Shown: positions 53,018-62,258 of the stretch, one piece after another
How the letters are laid out: every line of letters begins with the position of its first letter
How positions within the stretch are numbered: position 1 is the first letter of the stretch
Assembly: GCA_017745075.1 (NCBI GenBank)
Contig: JAGIAD010000002.1
Span: forward strand, 533,247 to 597,246
Direction: 5' to 3'
DNA from: Sphingobacteriaceae bacterium
Lineage (GTDB): Bacteria; Bacteroidota; Bacteroidia; Sphingobacteriales; Sphingobacteriaceae
Length of the DNA: 64,000 nucleotides
Notes under the pieces: generated by a model
Told to the model about the DNA's origin: nothing
Databases searched by the model: none
Seen by the model: the letters and a program-made list of their open reading frames with translations, nothing else
Made by a program: the position numbers and the translations under genes

Positions 53018-53804
53018 ATATATAAAACGTAAAACAGAGAATTTTAAGCCGGAAATAGGCATTATCTTAGGCACTGGTCTGGGCGGCCTGGTAAAGGAAA
53101 TTGAAGTTGAGCATCAATTGATGTATTCTAATATTCCAAATTTCCCGATTTCTACTTTAGAGTTCCACAGTGGGAAACTGATCTTTGGAACATTGAGCGG
53201 AAAAAAGATCGTAGCGATGCAGGGCCGTTTACATTATTACGAAGGTTACAGCATGCAGCAGATCACCTTTCCGGTTAGGGTAATGAAAGGCCTGGGTATC
53301 GAGAACTTAATTGTATCTAATGCCGCCGGATCGTTAAACCCTGAGTTTAAAAAGGGGGATTTAATGATTATCGAGGATCATATCAACTTGCAGCCAGATA
53401 ACCCATTACGTGGTTTAATTGAGAGTGAATTAGGTCCCCGTTTCCCGGATATGAGTCAGCCGTATAAACGCGATATCATAGGCAAAGCACTGGAAATAGC
53501 TAAAGATGTGGATATTAAATGCCATAAAGGGGTATATGTTGCCGTTTCAGGGCCTAATTTAGAAACAAAAGCTGAGTACAGATACCTGCGTTTAATTGGG
53601 GCTGATGCTGTGGGTATGAGTACTGTGCCTGAAGTTATTGTGGCCAATCATGCCGGTTTGCCTGTTTTTGCCATCTCCGTGTTAACAGACGAAGGTTTCC
53701 CGGAAGATCTGCAACCTTTTAATCTGGATGAAATTTTGGCTGCAGCAGCCAAAGCCGAACCTAAAATGACAGAGATTTTAATCCGTTTAATTTCTGAACT
53801 GTAA
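52989..53804 (+). CDS. Purine-nucleoside phosphorylase
   Basis: 271 residues, trimeric class II type. IGIILGTGLGGLVKEIE (phosphate loop), MQGRLHYYEGYSMQQITFPV, VSNAAGSLNPEFKKGDLMII and GMSTVPEVIVANHAGLPVFA (base-binding) are complete. It splits purine nucleosides with phosphate for salvage. The overlap with lpxK and the adjacent porin are a recurrent order in Bacteroidota. Confidence 0.95.
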   Translation: MLRAIEETVEYIKRKTENFKPEIGIILGTGLGGLVKEIEVEHQLMYSNIPNFPISTLEFHSGKLIFGTLSGKKIVAMQGRLHYYEGYSMQQITFPVRVMKGLGIENLIVSNAAGSLNPEFKKGDLMIIEDHINLQPDNPLRGLIESELGPRFPDMSQPYKRDIIGKALEIAKDVDIKCHKGVYVAVSGPNLETKAEYRYLRLIGADAVGMSTVPEVIVANHAGLPVFAISVLTDEGFPEDLQPFNLDEILAAAAKAEPKMTEILIRLISEL

Positions 53805-53805
53805 G

Positions 53806-55812
53806 ATGCATAAAGGCGTTAAAATCTGTTTTTTTTTCTTACTGCTGTTAAGCATTAACAAAACCTTTGCACAAGATTTAAAAACAAGTGTTGGTACCAA
53901 TAAGGAACTCGATTCGGTTAGGAAAAAGCTGGATGGGGGCAAAGATTCTGTTGTTTTTACCGCAAAATATATCAAGTTTACCAAGCTATCGTTAACTAAA
54001 GACAGTATTATACTGTTGCCTTTAGATACCTCAACAACCAATATTCAAAATTATAGTCCGCTTTTGCAGCCATTGCACCCTACCATAAGCAATGGTAACA
54101 TGGGGCAGGCAGCCAGACCTTTGCTGTACGAGCCCAGTAAAAGGATTGGTTTTGATGTAGGCTTCCATTCGCTTGATTATTATGCGTTAACGCCCGAAGA
54201 TATTATTTACTATCAGGCCAGAACCCCTTTTACCAGTTTGTATTTTGTTAGCGCCGGACAAAAGGAGCAGCTTTTTAGGGCCATCCATACACAGAATATA
54301 AAAAGAAACTGGAATGTTGGTGTTAATTTTAACCGTGGCGATTCCAGAGGTTTTTACTCCAGGCAGCGTGGCGATAATTTGAACGTGGCTATATTTTCCT
54401 GGTATCAATCGCCAAGTAAACGTTATAATATGTGGGCATCGGCAATTTTTAATACCATGCGCGCATACGAGAACGGTTCTACTGTAGCAACAAACCTATT
54501 CGATCCGGACTATGCTAAAATTGCACGGGAGGCAGAGCCGATTAGGTTATCAGACGCAAGAAATTTATACCGTAAAAACACTGTTTTTTTAAAGCAAACT
54601 TATTATGTAGGCAGGATAGATACTTCAGCCAATGCGAACAATTCTGTTTTACCAACCAATAAGGTTTCGTACACCTTTGAGTATAATAACGACAGTTTTG
54701 ATTTTTACAAAAATGGAGCAGATGTTAATAATGTGCTGCCTCCTGGAATTGCAAGTACAACGTTTACGAATGATTCGACCCATGTAAAACATTTTAAAAA
54801 TGAATTTATTTATAGTTTCTTTTTAAGACCAAAAAATAGTTCTGTTATTAAAAATGAACTAAAGGTTGATGCGGGCGTAAGGCACGATTATTACAGGCAT
54901 GAATACCTTGGTATAAAACAAGATGGAACCAACTACGAACAGAGTAGGTTTGCTTACCAAAACATTACCATTTTAGGTGCGGCAGGCTACCGGTTCTCTA
55001 ATAATATCGATTTCAATTTAGACTTACAGCAAATTTTGCAGGGTGAAAATGCAGGCGATTATTTATATGAGGCAAAAAGTAAAATTCTTTTAAGTAAAAC
55101 CATAGGGCGGATTGAATTGGATGCCTATGTTCAGAACCAAACCCCGGCAGCTATTTTTAATTACTATCATGGTAATCATTACCAATGGACAAATACTGAT
55201 TTTAAGAACACTAAAATTGCCAATTTATCATTTAACTATATCAATGATAAATATGGTTTTACTGCGGGAGCCAAATATTACTTAACCAGCAACTATGTTT
55301 ATTTTGCGGCCGACCATAGCAATGGTACTACCGCTATTTTGCCAAAACAAGAAACTGCTGATATTAGCTTAATTAGGTTGGACCTGTCTAAGAAAACCAG
55401 GTTTGGCAGATTTGTAATCGAAAATTATGTCGCTTATCAAAAAACAGATAAAAATGCCGTGTTAAGAACACCAGAATTTTATACTTATAACAGTGTTTAT
55501 TTTGATAATACTTTTTTCAAAGTATTAAAATCTAATGTAGGATTCGATATAAGGTATAACTCTGAATATGCAAATTACTTATATTCACCCGCAACGGCCC
55601 AGTTTTATATAGATGAGCGCAATCCGACAAATCTGTCTTCAAAACCGGTAATCGATGTATTTTTTAAGGCAAATTTAAAAAGGGCCAATATTTTTGTTAA
55701 ATATGATTTTGTAAACCAGGGTTTATTTCAAAAGGGCTATTACACGGTAAACAGGTACCCGATGCAAGATGCCTTGTTAAAATTTGGGGTAAGCTGGAAC
55801 TTTTACGATTAA
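53806..55812 (+). CDS. Putative porin (Porin_10 family)
   Basis: 668 residues. Signal peptide MHKGVKICFFFLLLLSINKT-FAQ. The mature protein is a long alternation of amphipathic beta strands with many Tyr/Phe/Asn, as expected for a large outer-membrane barrel (LYFVSAGQKEQLFRAIHTQN and VGVNFNRGDSRGFY are typical). It ends KFGVSWNFYD, with no type IX sorting domain. It begins 1 bp after the purine phosphorylase stop, so the three genes lpxK-PNP-porin form an operon. Confidence 0.88.
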   Translation: MHKGVKICFFFLLLLSINKTFAQDLKTSVGTNKELDSVRKKLDGGKDSVVFTAKYIKFTKLSLTKDSIILLPLDTSTTNIQNYSPLLQPLHPTISNGNMGQAARPLLYEPSKRIGFDVGFHSLDYYALTPEDIIYYQARTPFTSLYFVSAGQKEQLFRAIHTQNIKRNWNVGVNFNRGDSRGFYSRQRGDNLNVAIFSWYQSPSKRYNMWASAIFNTMRAYENGSTVATNLFDPDYAKIAREAEPIRLSDARNLYRKNTVFLKQTYYVGRIDTSANANNSVLPTNKVSYTFEYNNDSFDFYKNGADVNNVLPPGIASTTFTNDSTHVKHFKNEFIYSFFLRPKNSSVIKNELKVDAGVRHDYYRHEYLGIKQDGTNYEQSRFAYQNITILGAAGYRFSNNIDFNLDLQQILQGENAGDYLYEAKSKILLSKTIGRIELDAYVQNQTPAAIFNYYHGNHYQWTNTDFKNTKIANLSFNYINDKYGFTAGAKYYLTSNYVYFAADHSNGTTAILPKQETADISLIRLDLSKKTRFGRFVIENYVAYQKTDKNAVLRTPEFYTYNSVYFDNTFFKVLKSNVGFDIRYNSEYANYLYSPATAQFYIDERNPTNLSSKPVIDVFFKANLKRANIFVKYDFVNQGLFQKGYYTVNRYPMQDALLKFGVSWNFYD

Positions 55813-55828
55813 CAATTTAAAAGGCATA

Positions 55829-55865
55829 AAAAAACCTTCCTGATTTTACACCAGGAAGGTTTTTT
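55829..55865. terminator. Bidirectional terminator
   Basis: A perfect 14-bp stem, AAAAAACCTTCCTG with its complement, encloses a 9-nt loop and ends in T-runs on both strands. It separates the porin (+) and outer-membrane protein (-) genes. Confidence 0.93.
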
Positions 55866-55881
55866 GCTTTTAGGGTTTTCC

Positions 55882-56622
55882 TTAGAATGAATAACCAACT
55901 GAGAAGCCTAACACACGGTTAGTTAATTTATTCGAATTTGCTTGTCTGTCTTTTGGTGTTAAATCGGTTAAACCTAAACCGTAGTTAGCACCAATCAAGA
56001 AACCTGATGATGTACGGTAAGCTAAACCAAAGTTTGCACCAAAGTCTGTGCTGCCATAATTTTTGTCGCTTGCACTACCAAAAGAAAGGTCTTTGTCATT
56101 AGAGCTGGTTACAGTTGCACTTGTATTATTGGTGTTGTTAACCGTTGTGGTGGTAGTTTGTCCTTTATCTTTACCTGAGATATTAAAACCGATGTAAGGA
56201 CCAGCACTGATCTGTACCGCACCAGCATCTCCAGTAGGGATTCTGAATACTGCATTAATCGGAACTTCAATAGCCATTAAATTTGTTTTAATAGACGATG
56301 TTGTTGTAATGGTATTGCTTCCTACAGTTGCTGTACCTGTCGACTCAAACTTGTTACCTTTATTCTGTAATGATACTCCTGGTTGGATAAAGAAATTGTT
56401 TCCTACACCAAAATCACCAAATGCGGTAACGTTAAAGCCTACATTGTTCTTTGCATTATCGTTAAAAGAGTTGGCTGCGTTATCATCACCGCCTGCGTGG
56501 AATTTTGAAAGGTTAACACCAGCTTTAATTCCAAAACGTGCAGTTTCGCCTGTCATTTTTGTTTGAGCGAAAGCACCTGTTGCTAATAAAATGATCGATG
56601 CACTTAATAGTAACTTTTTCAT
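55882..56622 (-). CDS. Outer-membrane beta-barrel protein (porin family)
   Basis: 246 residues. Signal peptide KKLLLSASIILLATGAFAQ. The barrel shows FGIKAGVNLSKF near 30, FFIQPGVSLQNKGNKF, AGPYIGFNISGK and a terminal RVLGFSVGYSF with the C-terminal aromatic needed for assembly. A Thr/Asn-rich loop at about 165-182 is probably surface exposed. It fits the OMP_b-brl_2 type common in Bacteroidota; cargo unknown. Confidence 0.9.
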   Translation of the reverse strand: MKKLLLSASIILLATGAFAQTKMTGETARFGIKAGVNLSKFHAGGDDNAANSFNDNAKNNVGFNVTAFGDFGVGNNFFIQPGVSLQNKGNKFESTGTATVGSNTITTTSSIKTNLMAIEVPINAVFRIPTGDAGAVQISAGPYIGFNISGKDKGQTTTTTVNNTNNTSATVTSSNDKDLSFGSASDKNYGSTDFGANFGLAYRTSSGFLIGANYGLGLTDLTPKDRQANSNKLTNRVLGFSVGYSF

Positions 56623-56907
56623 GATATTTTTCTTTTATAAAAATCTAGTTTAAAAATTCAGGTTTTATCCTGCTTGTTAATTGCCAGTGCTAATCCAAAA
56701 GCTGTGCCAAAGTATCAAGTGTGTTACAATCAGGAAGCTAATTTATTGGTTATCAGTGTGTTTTTTGCATTGCTTGAATGTGGTTATGGGCCAGATCAGA
56801 AATGGTATGAAGTGCCATTTATTGTATACATAACTGGAATATGGTAGTGAATTACCAATTTATTAACCTGAAAAGAAATAATACCAAAAGTTAAAATTCT
56901 TGATAAA

Positions 56908-58167
56908 TTATGTTTTTTGAGGTTTCTTTTTTGCTGCGGGAAAAAGTACATTATTGAGGATCAGGCGATATCCCGGCGAATTTGGATGCAGGTTTAAATC
57001 TGTTGGTGGATCGCCTACAGCATGCTGATAATCTTCCGGATCGTGCCCTCCATAAAAAGTAAACTGACCTTTGCCAATTTCGCCATGTAAATACCTTACT
57101 TCTGCTGCACCTTTGTTTTCACCTAAAACGGTTACACTCGGTTTTACTAAGCTCTTTCTGAATGCTGTGGTTTGTCCCATAAAACCTTTAATCACCTTAT
57201 CGTGGTCTTGGGTAAGCATAGTTGGAACGAGGTCCCATTTTGCAGAAAAATCGAATAAAGTAAAGTAATCGTTTGTTTGGTTTAAGGTACGGGTTTGTGT
57301 GGCATCGATATCGGAAAACTCGTAATTCATGGGGTTATTGTCGAGTTTAAAGTTCTGAAAGGCCAATGTTTTGTTAAAATCCAGTTTAGATTGCGCATTT
57401 GGGTCGGCCGGATCTCCGTCAAACATTTGTGCGCAGATATCTACACCTTCTGCTGCCAAAGCAATATCGAAACTATCAGTGCCCGAACACATGGCAAAAA
57501 GAAAACCTCCGCCTGCACAATATTCTTTAATGTGTTTGGCTACAGCCAGTTTCATTTCAGATACTTTTTTATAACCCATGCGTTTTGCCAATGCTTCCTG
57601 GTTTTTAACATCTTCCTGGTACCAGGTAGCATACCTGAAATTGGCCCAAAAACGTCCGTACTGTCCTGTAAAATCTTCATGGTGCAGGTGCAGCCAATCA
57701 TATTTACTTAATTTATCCTGTAAAATATCATCATCATAAATTACATCGTAGGGAATCTCGGCGTAGGTGAGTACCAGCGTAACGGCATCGTCCCATGGTA
57801 ATTTGCTTTTAGGTGAGTATACCGCAATTTTTGGTGTTTTCTCCAGCTTCACCATTTCCATGTTCACTGATGGGTCGCTTATTTCGTTTAAAAGGCTCAC
57901 CACTTTTCCGTCGGCCATTACCTCATAAGATACTCCTCTTATTTTTAGCTCGTCTTCAACCATTTTGTTGTATTTGATTAAAAAACTTCCGCCGCGGTAA
58001 TTTAAAAGCCAATCAACTTCCAGCTGTTTGCTGATTGTCCAATAGGCAATTCCATACGCTTTCAGGTGATTTTTTTGGTCTTCATCCATATAAATCAATA
58101 ACGATGAAGCCCTGAGCCCTAAAGAGCAGAGCAGGCAAATGAGCAGTATATAATATTTTTTGATCAA
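56908..58167 (-). CDS. Exported conserved protein, often mislabelled asparagine synthetase B
   Basis: 419 residues. Signal peptide about 1-20 (YYILLICLLCSLGLRAS). MDEDQKNHLKAYGIAYW, DWLLNYRGGSFLIKY, LHHEDFTGQYGRFWANF, FLFAMCSGTDSFDIALA and FTFYGGHDPEDYQHAVGD are conserved blocks I associate with proteins annotated asparagine synthetase B in Bacteroidota. Neither an N-terminal Cys glutaminase nor an SGGxDS ATP site is present, so that name looks wrong. FLFAMCSGTDS and YGGHDPED hint at a glutamine-amidotransferase-like fold. Function unknown. Confidence 0.75.
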   Translation of the reverse strand: MIKKYYILLICLLCSLGLRASSLLIYMDEDQKNHLKAYGIAYWTISKQLEVDWLLNYRGGSFLIKYNKMVEDELKIRGVSYEVMADGKVVSLLNEISDPSVNMEMVKLEKTPKIAVYSPKSKLPWDDAVTLVLTYAEIPYDVIYDDDILQDKLSKYDWLHLHHEDFTGQYGRFWANFRYATWYQEDVKNQEALAKRMGYKKVSEMKLAVAKHIKEYCAGGGFLFAMCSGTDSFDIALAAEGVDICAQMFDGDPADPNAQSKLDFNKTLAFQNFKLDNNPMNYEFSDIDATQTRTLNQTNDYFTLFDFSAKWDLVPTMLTQDHDKVIKGFMGQTTAFRKSLVKPSVTVLGENKGAAEVRYLHGEIGKGQFTFYGGHDPEDYQHAVGDPPTDLNLHPNSPGYRLILNNVLFPAAKKKPQKT

Positions 58168-58249
58168 ATCGGTATACTTAAAACACTAAAATACCGCATT
58201 TAAACTGGATAGAAAAATTTAATGATGTATATAAGTTATACAATTTTGT

Positions 58250-58257
58250 TATTTTTG
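58250..58257 (+). promoter_or_regulatory. -7 promoter box for the cyclophilin
   Basis: TATTTTTG, an exact TAnnTTTG match, 57 bp before the ATG at 58315. Its position makes the longer reading from 58222 unlikely, because that start would lie upstream of transcription. Confidence 0.45.
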
Positions 58258-58314
58258 CCCTCTACCAAAAAAATGAGAATTTTTTTGGTGTTCAAAATTA
58301 GTACCGATATTGAT

Positions 58315-58776
58315 ATGAGTAAAGCAATAATAAAAACAGAAAAAGGCGATATGACCGTAGAATTCTACGATAACGATGCGCCAAAAGCCGTTGCAAACTT
58401 TAAAAAATTAGCTAAAGAAGGCTTTTATGATGGAGTAACTTTTCACCGTGTAATTCCAAATTTCGTGGTTCAGGGTGGATGTCCGAATTCAAAAGACCCT
58501 GCTACCGCACATTTGGCTGGTACTGGCGGTCCGGGTTACAAAATCGATTGCGAATTAGATGGCGATAACCAATATCATGACCGTGGTGTATTATCAATGG
58601 CACATGCAGGCCGCAATACCGGTGGTTCGCAGTTCTTTATCTGCCACAGCAGAACAAATACTGCACACTTAGACAGAAACCACACTTGTTTTGGTAAAGT
58701 TATCGAAAATGTAGATCTTGTTGATGATATCCGTCAGGGTGATAGGATTGTAAATATTGAAGTTTTAGAAGATTAG
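58315..58776 (+). CDS. Peptidyl-prolyl cis-trans isomerase, cyclophilin type
   Basis: 153 residues from MSKAIIKTEKGDMTVEFYDN. The catalytic Arg is in YDGVTFHRVIPNFVVQGGCP, with GVLSMAHAGRNTGGSQFFIC and HLDRNHTCFGKVIENVDLVD completing the site. No signal peptide, so it acts in the cytoplasm. It accelerates proline isomerisation during folding. Confidence 0.95.
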   Translation: MSKAIIKTEKGDMTVEFYDNDAPKAVANFKKLAKEGFYDGVTFHRVIPNFVVQGGCPNSKDPATAHLAGTGGPGYKIDCELDGDNQYHDRGVLSMAHAGRNTGGSQFFICHSRTNTAHLDRNHTCFGKVIENVDLVDDIRQGDRIVNIEVLED

Positions 58777-58784
58777 TGCGCAAT

Positions 58785-58876
58785 GCGTTTGGCGATAAGC
58801 GTTCAAAGCGCTAATACCAATTGCTCAATATTTAGTTTTAAAATATTATAAAACGCGAAGCGTTTGGCGGTAGGCG
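58785..58876. repeat. Direct repeat GCGTTTGGCGRTARGCG
   Basis: 17-bp copies at 58785-58801 and 58860-58876 match at 15 positions, within the gap before the DUF5606 gene. They resemble other short word-like intergenic repeats in the window. No terminator hairpin is evident for the cyclophilin. Confidence 0.5.
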
Positions 58877-58920
58877 ATTATTGTGCTAACCCCAAACCCT
58901 AACCGCTAAACACACATCAT

Positions 58921-59460
58921 ATGAATTTAAGAGGAATTGTTGCCGTATCCGGCAGGCCAGGTTTGTTTAAACTGGTTGGACAAAATAAAGTAGGTTATAT
59001 TTTAGAGAGCCTGGATGCTCAAAAAACTAAAATCGTTGCCAATATTACCAATACTAAATTAGCTTCCTTAGAAGATATCACAGTATATGGTGAAGATGAA
59101 GAAATTAAACTGGCTGATATTTTTGCTAAGATTTCTGCAAAAGGATCTACTCCGGATTTAAAAGGCGATTTGCGTGCTTATTTCCTGGAAGTAGCCCCAA
59201 ACCACGATCAGGAGAAAGTTTATGCCTCTGATATGAAAAAAATCATTACCTGGTATAACCTGTTAAAAGACCTGCCTTTGTTTACTGAAGAAGCTCCGGA
59301 AACTCCTGGTACGCCAGCAGAAGTTAAATTATCAGAAGAAAAAACAGTTGCCGATAAAAAGCCTAAAGCTACGGCCAAATCATCGGCAAGCGCAAAGGCA
59401 ACAACCAAAACTTCGGCTCCTGCTAAAAAAGCAAGCATGACAAGTAAAAAAGGCGTTTAA
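58921..59460 (+). CDS. DUF5606 family protein
   Basis: 179 residues. The conserved N-terminal part (about 1-125) begins MNLRGIVAVSGRPGLFKLVG and includes ANITNTKLASLEDITVYGED and KKIITWYNLLKDLPLF. The tail is Lys/Ala/Thr-rich (KATAKSSASAKATTKTSAPA), like a nucleic-acid-binding or disordered tail. The family is restricted to Bacteroidota as far as I know and has no assigned function. It has its own terminator. Confidence 0.87.
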   Translation: MNLRGIVAVSGRPGLFKLVGQNKVGYILESLDAQKTKIVANITNTKLASLEDITVYGEDEEIKLADIFAKISAKGSTPDLKGDLRAYFLEVAPNHDQEKVYASDMKKIITWYNLLKDLPLFTEEAPETPGTPAEVKLSEEKTVADKKPKATAKSSASAKATTKTSAPAKKASMTSKKGV

Positions 59461-59482
59461 GCTTTATTTAACTGATATAAGG

Positions 59483-59512
59483 AACACCAGGCCATTCGTC
59501 TGGTGTTTTTTT
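59483..59512 (+). terminator. Terminator after the DUF5606 gene
   Basis: AACACCAG (59483-59490) pairs with CTGGTGTT (59500-59507), followed by further T. It lies 23 bp after the stop. On the minus strand it would also follow the small membrane protein gene. Confidence 0.88.
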
Positions 59513-59520
59513 ATAGGGTT

Positions 59521-59649
59521 TTAATCGAAAAAATACCAAAGCAGTGCAACAATCACCAAAGAAACAATAATGCTGATCCATAAGTATTTATTGTTGCGGT
59601 TCTGATCGCTTTTGTATCTGTATTCCCTTTTATATTTATCCAGTAACAT
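59521..59649 (-). CDS. Small membrane protein, 42 residues
   Basis: Read directly from the minus strand: ATG at 59649, TAA at 59521. The N-terminal half is strongly basic and aromatic (MLLDKYKREYRYKSDQNRNN) and the second half is one hydrophobic helix (YLWISIIVSLVIVALLWYFF) ending in Asp. That composition is what a real single-pass small protein looks like. It lies 96 bp downstream of rlmH on the same strand and just before a bidirectional hairpin. Homology is untested. Confidence 0.6.
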   Translation of the reverse strand: MLLDKYKREYRYKSDQNRNNKYLWISIIVSLVIVALLWYFFD

Positions 59650-59745
59650 CGTTTCTTTTATTTAATGATGATTTTTATTCCCTTTTTCCATATTATGACC
59701 ATAAAATTTACGTCATCCATCTTCCTAAAACCCATCTTCCATTCC

Positions 59746-60219
59746 TTAAGCATGATGATAAGGTTCTCCCCTCAAAATACTAAATCCCCTGTAAAGTTGT
59801 TCTACAAAAAACAACCTGATCATCTGGTGCGAAAAAGTCATGTCTGATAGCGAAATTAAACCGTTTGCCCGCTTGTAAATACTTTCGTCGAATCCGTATG
59901 GCCCACCAATGATGAAAATTAAATGCTGTACACTACCTATCATCTGTTTATTCAGGTAGTTTGAAAATTCTACAGATGAATATTTTTTTCCTTTCTCATC
60001 CAACAAAATAACAACATCCCCATTATTGATTTGTTTGTGTATGAGTTCTGCCTCCTTAGTTTTTTGCTGTGCTTCACTCAGGTTTTTAACGTTTTTTACA
60101 TCAGGTATAGCCAAAAAACTAAAATTAATATAATGTTTCAGGCGGTTGATGTATTTATCAATCCCCTCAATCAGATATTTATCTTCGGTTTTGCCAATGG
60201 CAATCAGGGTAATCTTCAT
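59746..60219 (-). CDS. rlmH: 23S rRNA pseudouridine-1915 N3-methyltransferase
   Basis: 157 residues, SPOUT fold. MKITLIAIGKTEDKYLIEGI at the start, FIIGGPYGFDESIYKRANGL (SAM-binding knot) and LRGEPYHHA at the C-terminus are diagnostic. It methylates pseudouridine 1915 in helix 69 of mature 70S ribosomes. It is divergent from the MutS-like gene across 96 bp. Confidence 0.97.
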   Translation of the reverse strand: MKITLIAIGKTEDKYLIEGIDKYINRLKHYINFSFLAIPDVKNVKNLSEAQQKTKEAELIHKQINNGDVVILLDEKGKKYSSVEFSNYLNKQMIGSVQHLIFIIGGPYGFDESIYKRANGLISLSDMTFSHQMIRLFFVEQLYRGFSILRGEPYHHA

Positions 60220-60315
60220 TTAATATTTTGCCTATCTTTAGAATTTCGAGATTCAAACTTAGAGAAAATTGTAACAAAAAAGAGAATCTATTCATCCAAT
60301 ACCGCCGAAAAATAT

Positions 60316-62148
60316 ATGCACCGAAGCGATACCATGTTAAAACAACAAGCAGAAATAATAGCCGATTACGACCTTAAGATTAAAGAAATTACTGCAGATA
60401 TCAGTCAGACTAAAAAATTGATCGATCAGCTTTCCTTCGCGCGAATCGGTTTGTTCCTTGCCGAAATTTTATTATTTATCCTGTTGGTAAGCGTTGCTGA
60501 TGATGGCTTGCATATTTTTATACAGATCGGTTTACTGTTGCCTGTAATTGCTTTTGCCTTTATTGTACGTAAACAGAGTAAACTCGATAAGGAAGTTGAT
60601 TATAAAAAACAACTGTTATGGGTTTACCAGAACGAATGGGATATTTTAAATGGCTCCGCTAACGGATACGATCATGGTGAAGTGTTCGAGTCTGAAACGC
60701 ATCCCTATACCTCCGACCTCGATATTTTTGGAAACGCTTCTTTATTTGCCTTAATTAACCGTTGCAGCACCAAAAACGGTAATCAGGTGCTGGCCAAAAG
60801 CCTGTCGGAAAAATCTACCCGCAATAAAATACTGTTACGCCAGGAAGCAGTTAAGGAAATGATCGGCAAGATTGAAGAAACGTATAGTTTCAGGGCTCAT
60901 CTTCATGGTTATGATGCCGAAAAAATAGAACAGATCAAAATGCAGTTAAAATTCCAATTGGGAAAGCAACTGGAGTTTGTGGCAGGAAAGTTTTTAAGGC
61001 TTTATGTAAAATCGGTGCCATACATTTCTATTGCCCTCATTTTGGCCGGGCTATTTATAAGCAGTGCTTTTTGGAAGATACTTGTGATTTTCTGTATCAT
61101 CCATGGTGGATGGAATGTATTGGTGGGCTCCAAAGTAAACAAGGTTTTTTATAGTTTCGGTGGAAGTTCGAACCTGTTGAGCGGCTATGCAAGTGCCATT
61201 TTGTGGACAGAAAAGCAAAACTGGAAAAGTGAATATACACTCGGTTTACTCGATTCGAACATCCCGGTAAGCAAAGAAATTAAGGGATTATCCAAAATCA
61301 TTCAAAATTTTGATGCCCGGCTAAATATTATTGTTGGTTCGGTGTTAAACGTACTTCTATTATGGGATTTAAGGTGTTGTATAAATCTTGATAACTGGTA
61401 TAAATCTTCATCAAAAGATGTTGTTGCTGCGCTTGATCATCTGGGCGATTTTGAGGAACTGATTTCGCTGGCTACCACAGCCCATAATCAACCTGATTGG
61501 GTTTTTCCGGTTATAGCCGATCAATTTGAACTAACAACTACTCAGGTGGGTCATCCGCTGATCAACAAAAAAATAAGGGTTAGCAATGATTTTAATTTAA
61601 CGGCAGAACCAACTGTTGATATTGTAACAGGTTCGAATATGGCCGGTAAAAGTACCTTTTTACGTACTTTGGGTATCAACATGGTATTGGCATATGCCGG
61701 TGCGCCTGTTTGTGCCCAAAGCATGCGGTTATCGGTTTTTTCGATCAATACCTATATGCGGATAAAAGACTCGCTGAACGAGAGTACTTCTACTTTTAAA
61801 GCCGAATTAAACCGGTTGAAAATGATTTTAGACCATGTGGTGAAGGATAGGGATACTCTTGTACTGATTGATGAGATGCTCCGTGGCACCAATAGCAGGG
61901 ATAAATATCTCGGATCGAAAGTATTTATAGAAAAACTAATCGCTGAAAAAACACCTGCACTTTTTGCTACCCACGACCTCCAGTTGGCTGATCTGATTAT
62001 CGATCATCCCAAAGCGGTCCGCAACTTTCACTTCGATATCCAGATTACCGATGGCGAAATGAAATTTGATTACTTGCTAAAACATGGCCCATGTAAGACT
62101 TTTAATGCGGCTATTTTGTTGAAAGAGATTGGCTTGACTTTGGATTGA
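60316..62148 (+). CDS. MutS-like ATPase with predicted membrane segments
   Basis: 610 residues from the ATG at 60316; another ATG at 60334 is possible. The frame is open 95 codons further, but that part overlaps rlmH on the other strand. Hydrophobic pairs at about 40-80 (ILLFILLVSVADDGLHIFIQ) and about 235-270 (ISIALILAGLFISSAFWKIL) look like transmembrane helices. The C-terminal ABC-type domain has Walker A GSNMAGKST at 439-447, then LVLIDEMLRGTNSRD (Walker B and signature region) and LFATHDLQL. No MutS mismatch-binding or Smr domain is seen. Function unknown. Confidence 0.85.
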   Translation: MHRSDTMLKQQAEIIADYDLKIKEITADISQTKKLIDQLSFARIGLFLAEILLFILLVSVADDGLHIFIQIGLLLPVIAFAFIVRKQSKLDKEVDYKKQLLWVYQNEWDILNGSANGYDHGEVFESETHPYTSDLDIFGNASLFALINRCSTKNGNQVLAKSLSEKSTRNKILLRQEAVKEMIGKIEETYSFRAHLHGYDAEKIEQIKMQLKFQLGKQLEFVAGKFLRLYVKSVPYISIALILAGLFISSAFWKILVIFCIIHGGWNVLVGSKVNKVFYSFGGSSNLLSGYASAILWTEKQNWKSEYTLGLLDSNIPVSKEIKGLSKIIQNFDARLNIIVGSVLNVLLLWDLRCCINLDNWYKSSSKDVVAALDHLGDFEELISLATTAHNQPDWVFPVIADQFELTTTQVGHPLINKKIRVSNDFNLTAEPTVDIVTGSNMAGKSTFLRTLGINMVLAYAGAPVCAQSMRLSVFSINTYMRIKDSLNESTSTFKAELNRLKMILDHVVKDRDTLVLIDEMLRGTNSRDKYLGSKVFIEKLIAEKTPALFATHDLQLADLIIDHPKAVRNFHFDIQITDGEMKFDYLLKHGPCKTFNAAILLKEIGLTLD

Positions 62149-62236
62149 TTGGAAACAAAATCAATTAAAAACCGGTTATCGCGGTACTATTTAAGTGAAA
62201 TTCACATCATGTTCGAGAAAAGCCAGTTAAAATAAT

Positions 62237-62258
62237 AAAGGTCATTAAGGCCTTTTTC
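62237..62258 (+). terminator. Weak terminator after the MutS-like gene
   Basis: AAAGGTC pairs with GGCCTTT (one G-T) around a 5-nt loop, with further T. It lies about 90 bp after the stop. Confidence 0.55.

Noticed and set aside
60031..60315. N-terminal extension of the MutS-like protein
   Set aside because: It lies mostly over rlmH on the opposite strand and does not resemble the family; the ATG at 60316 is better.
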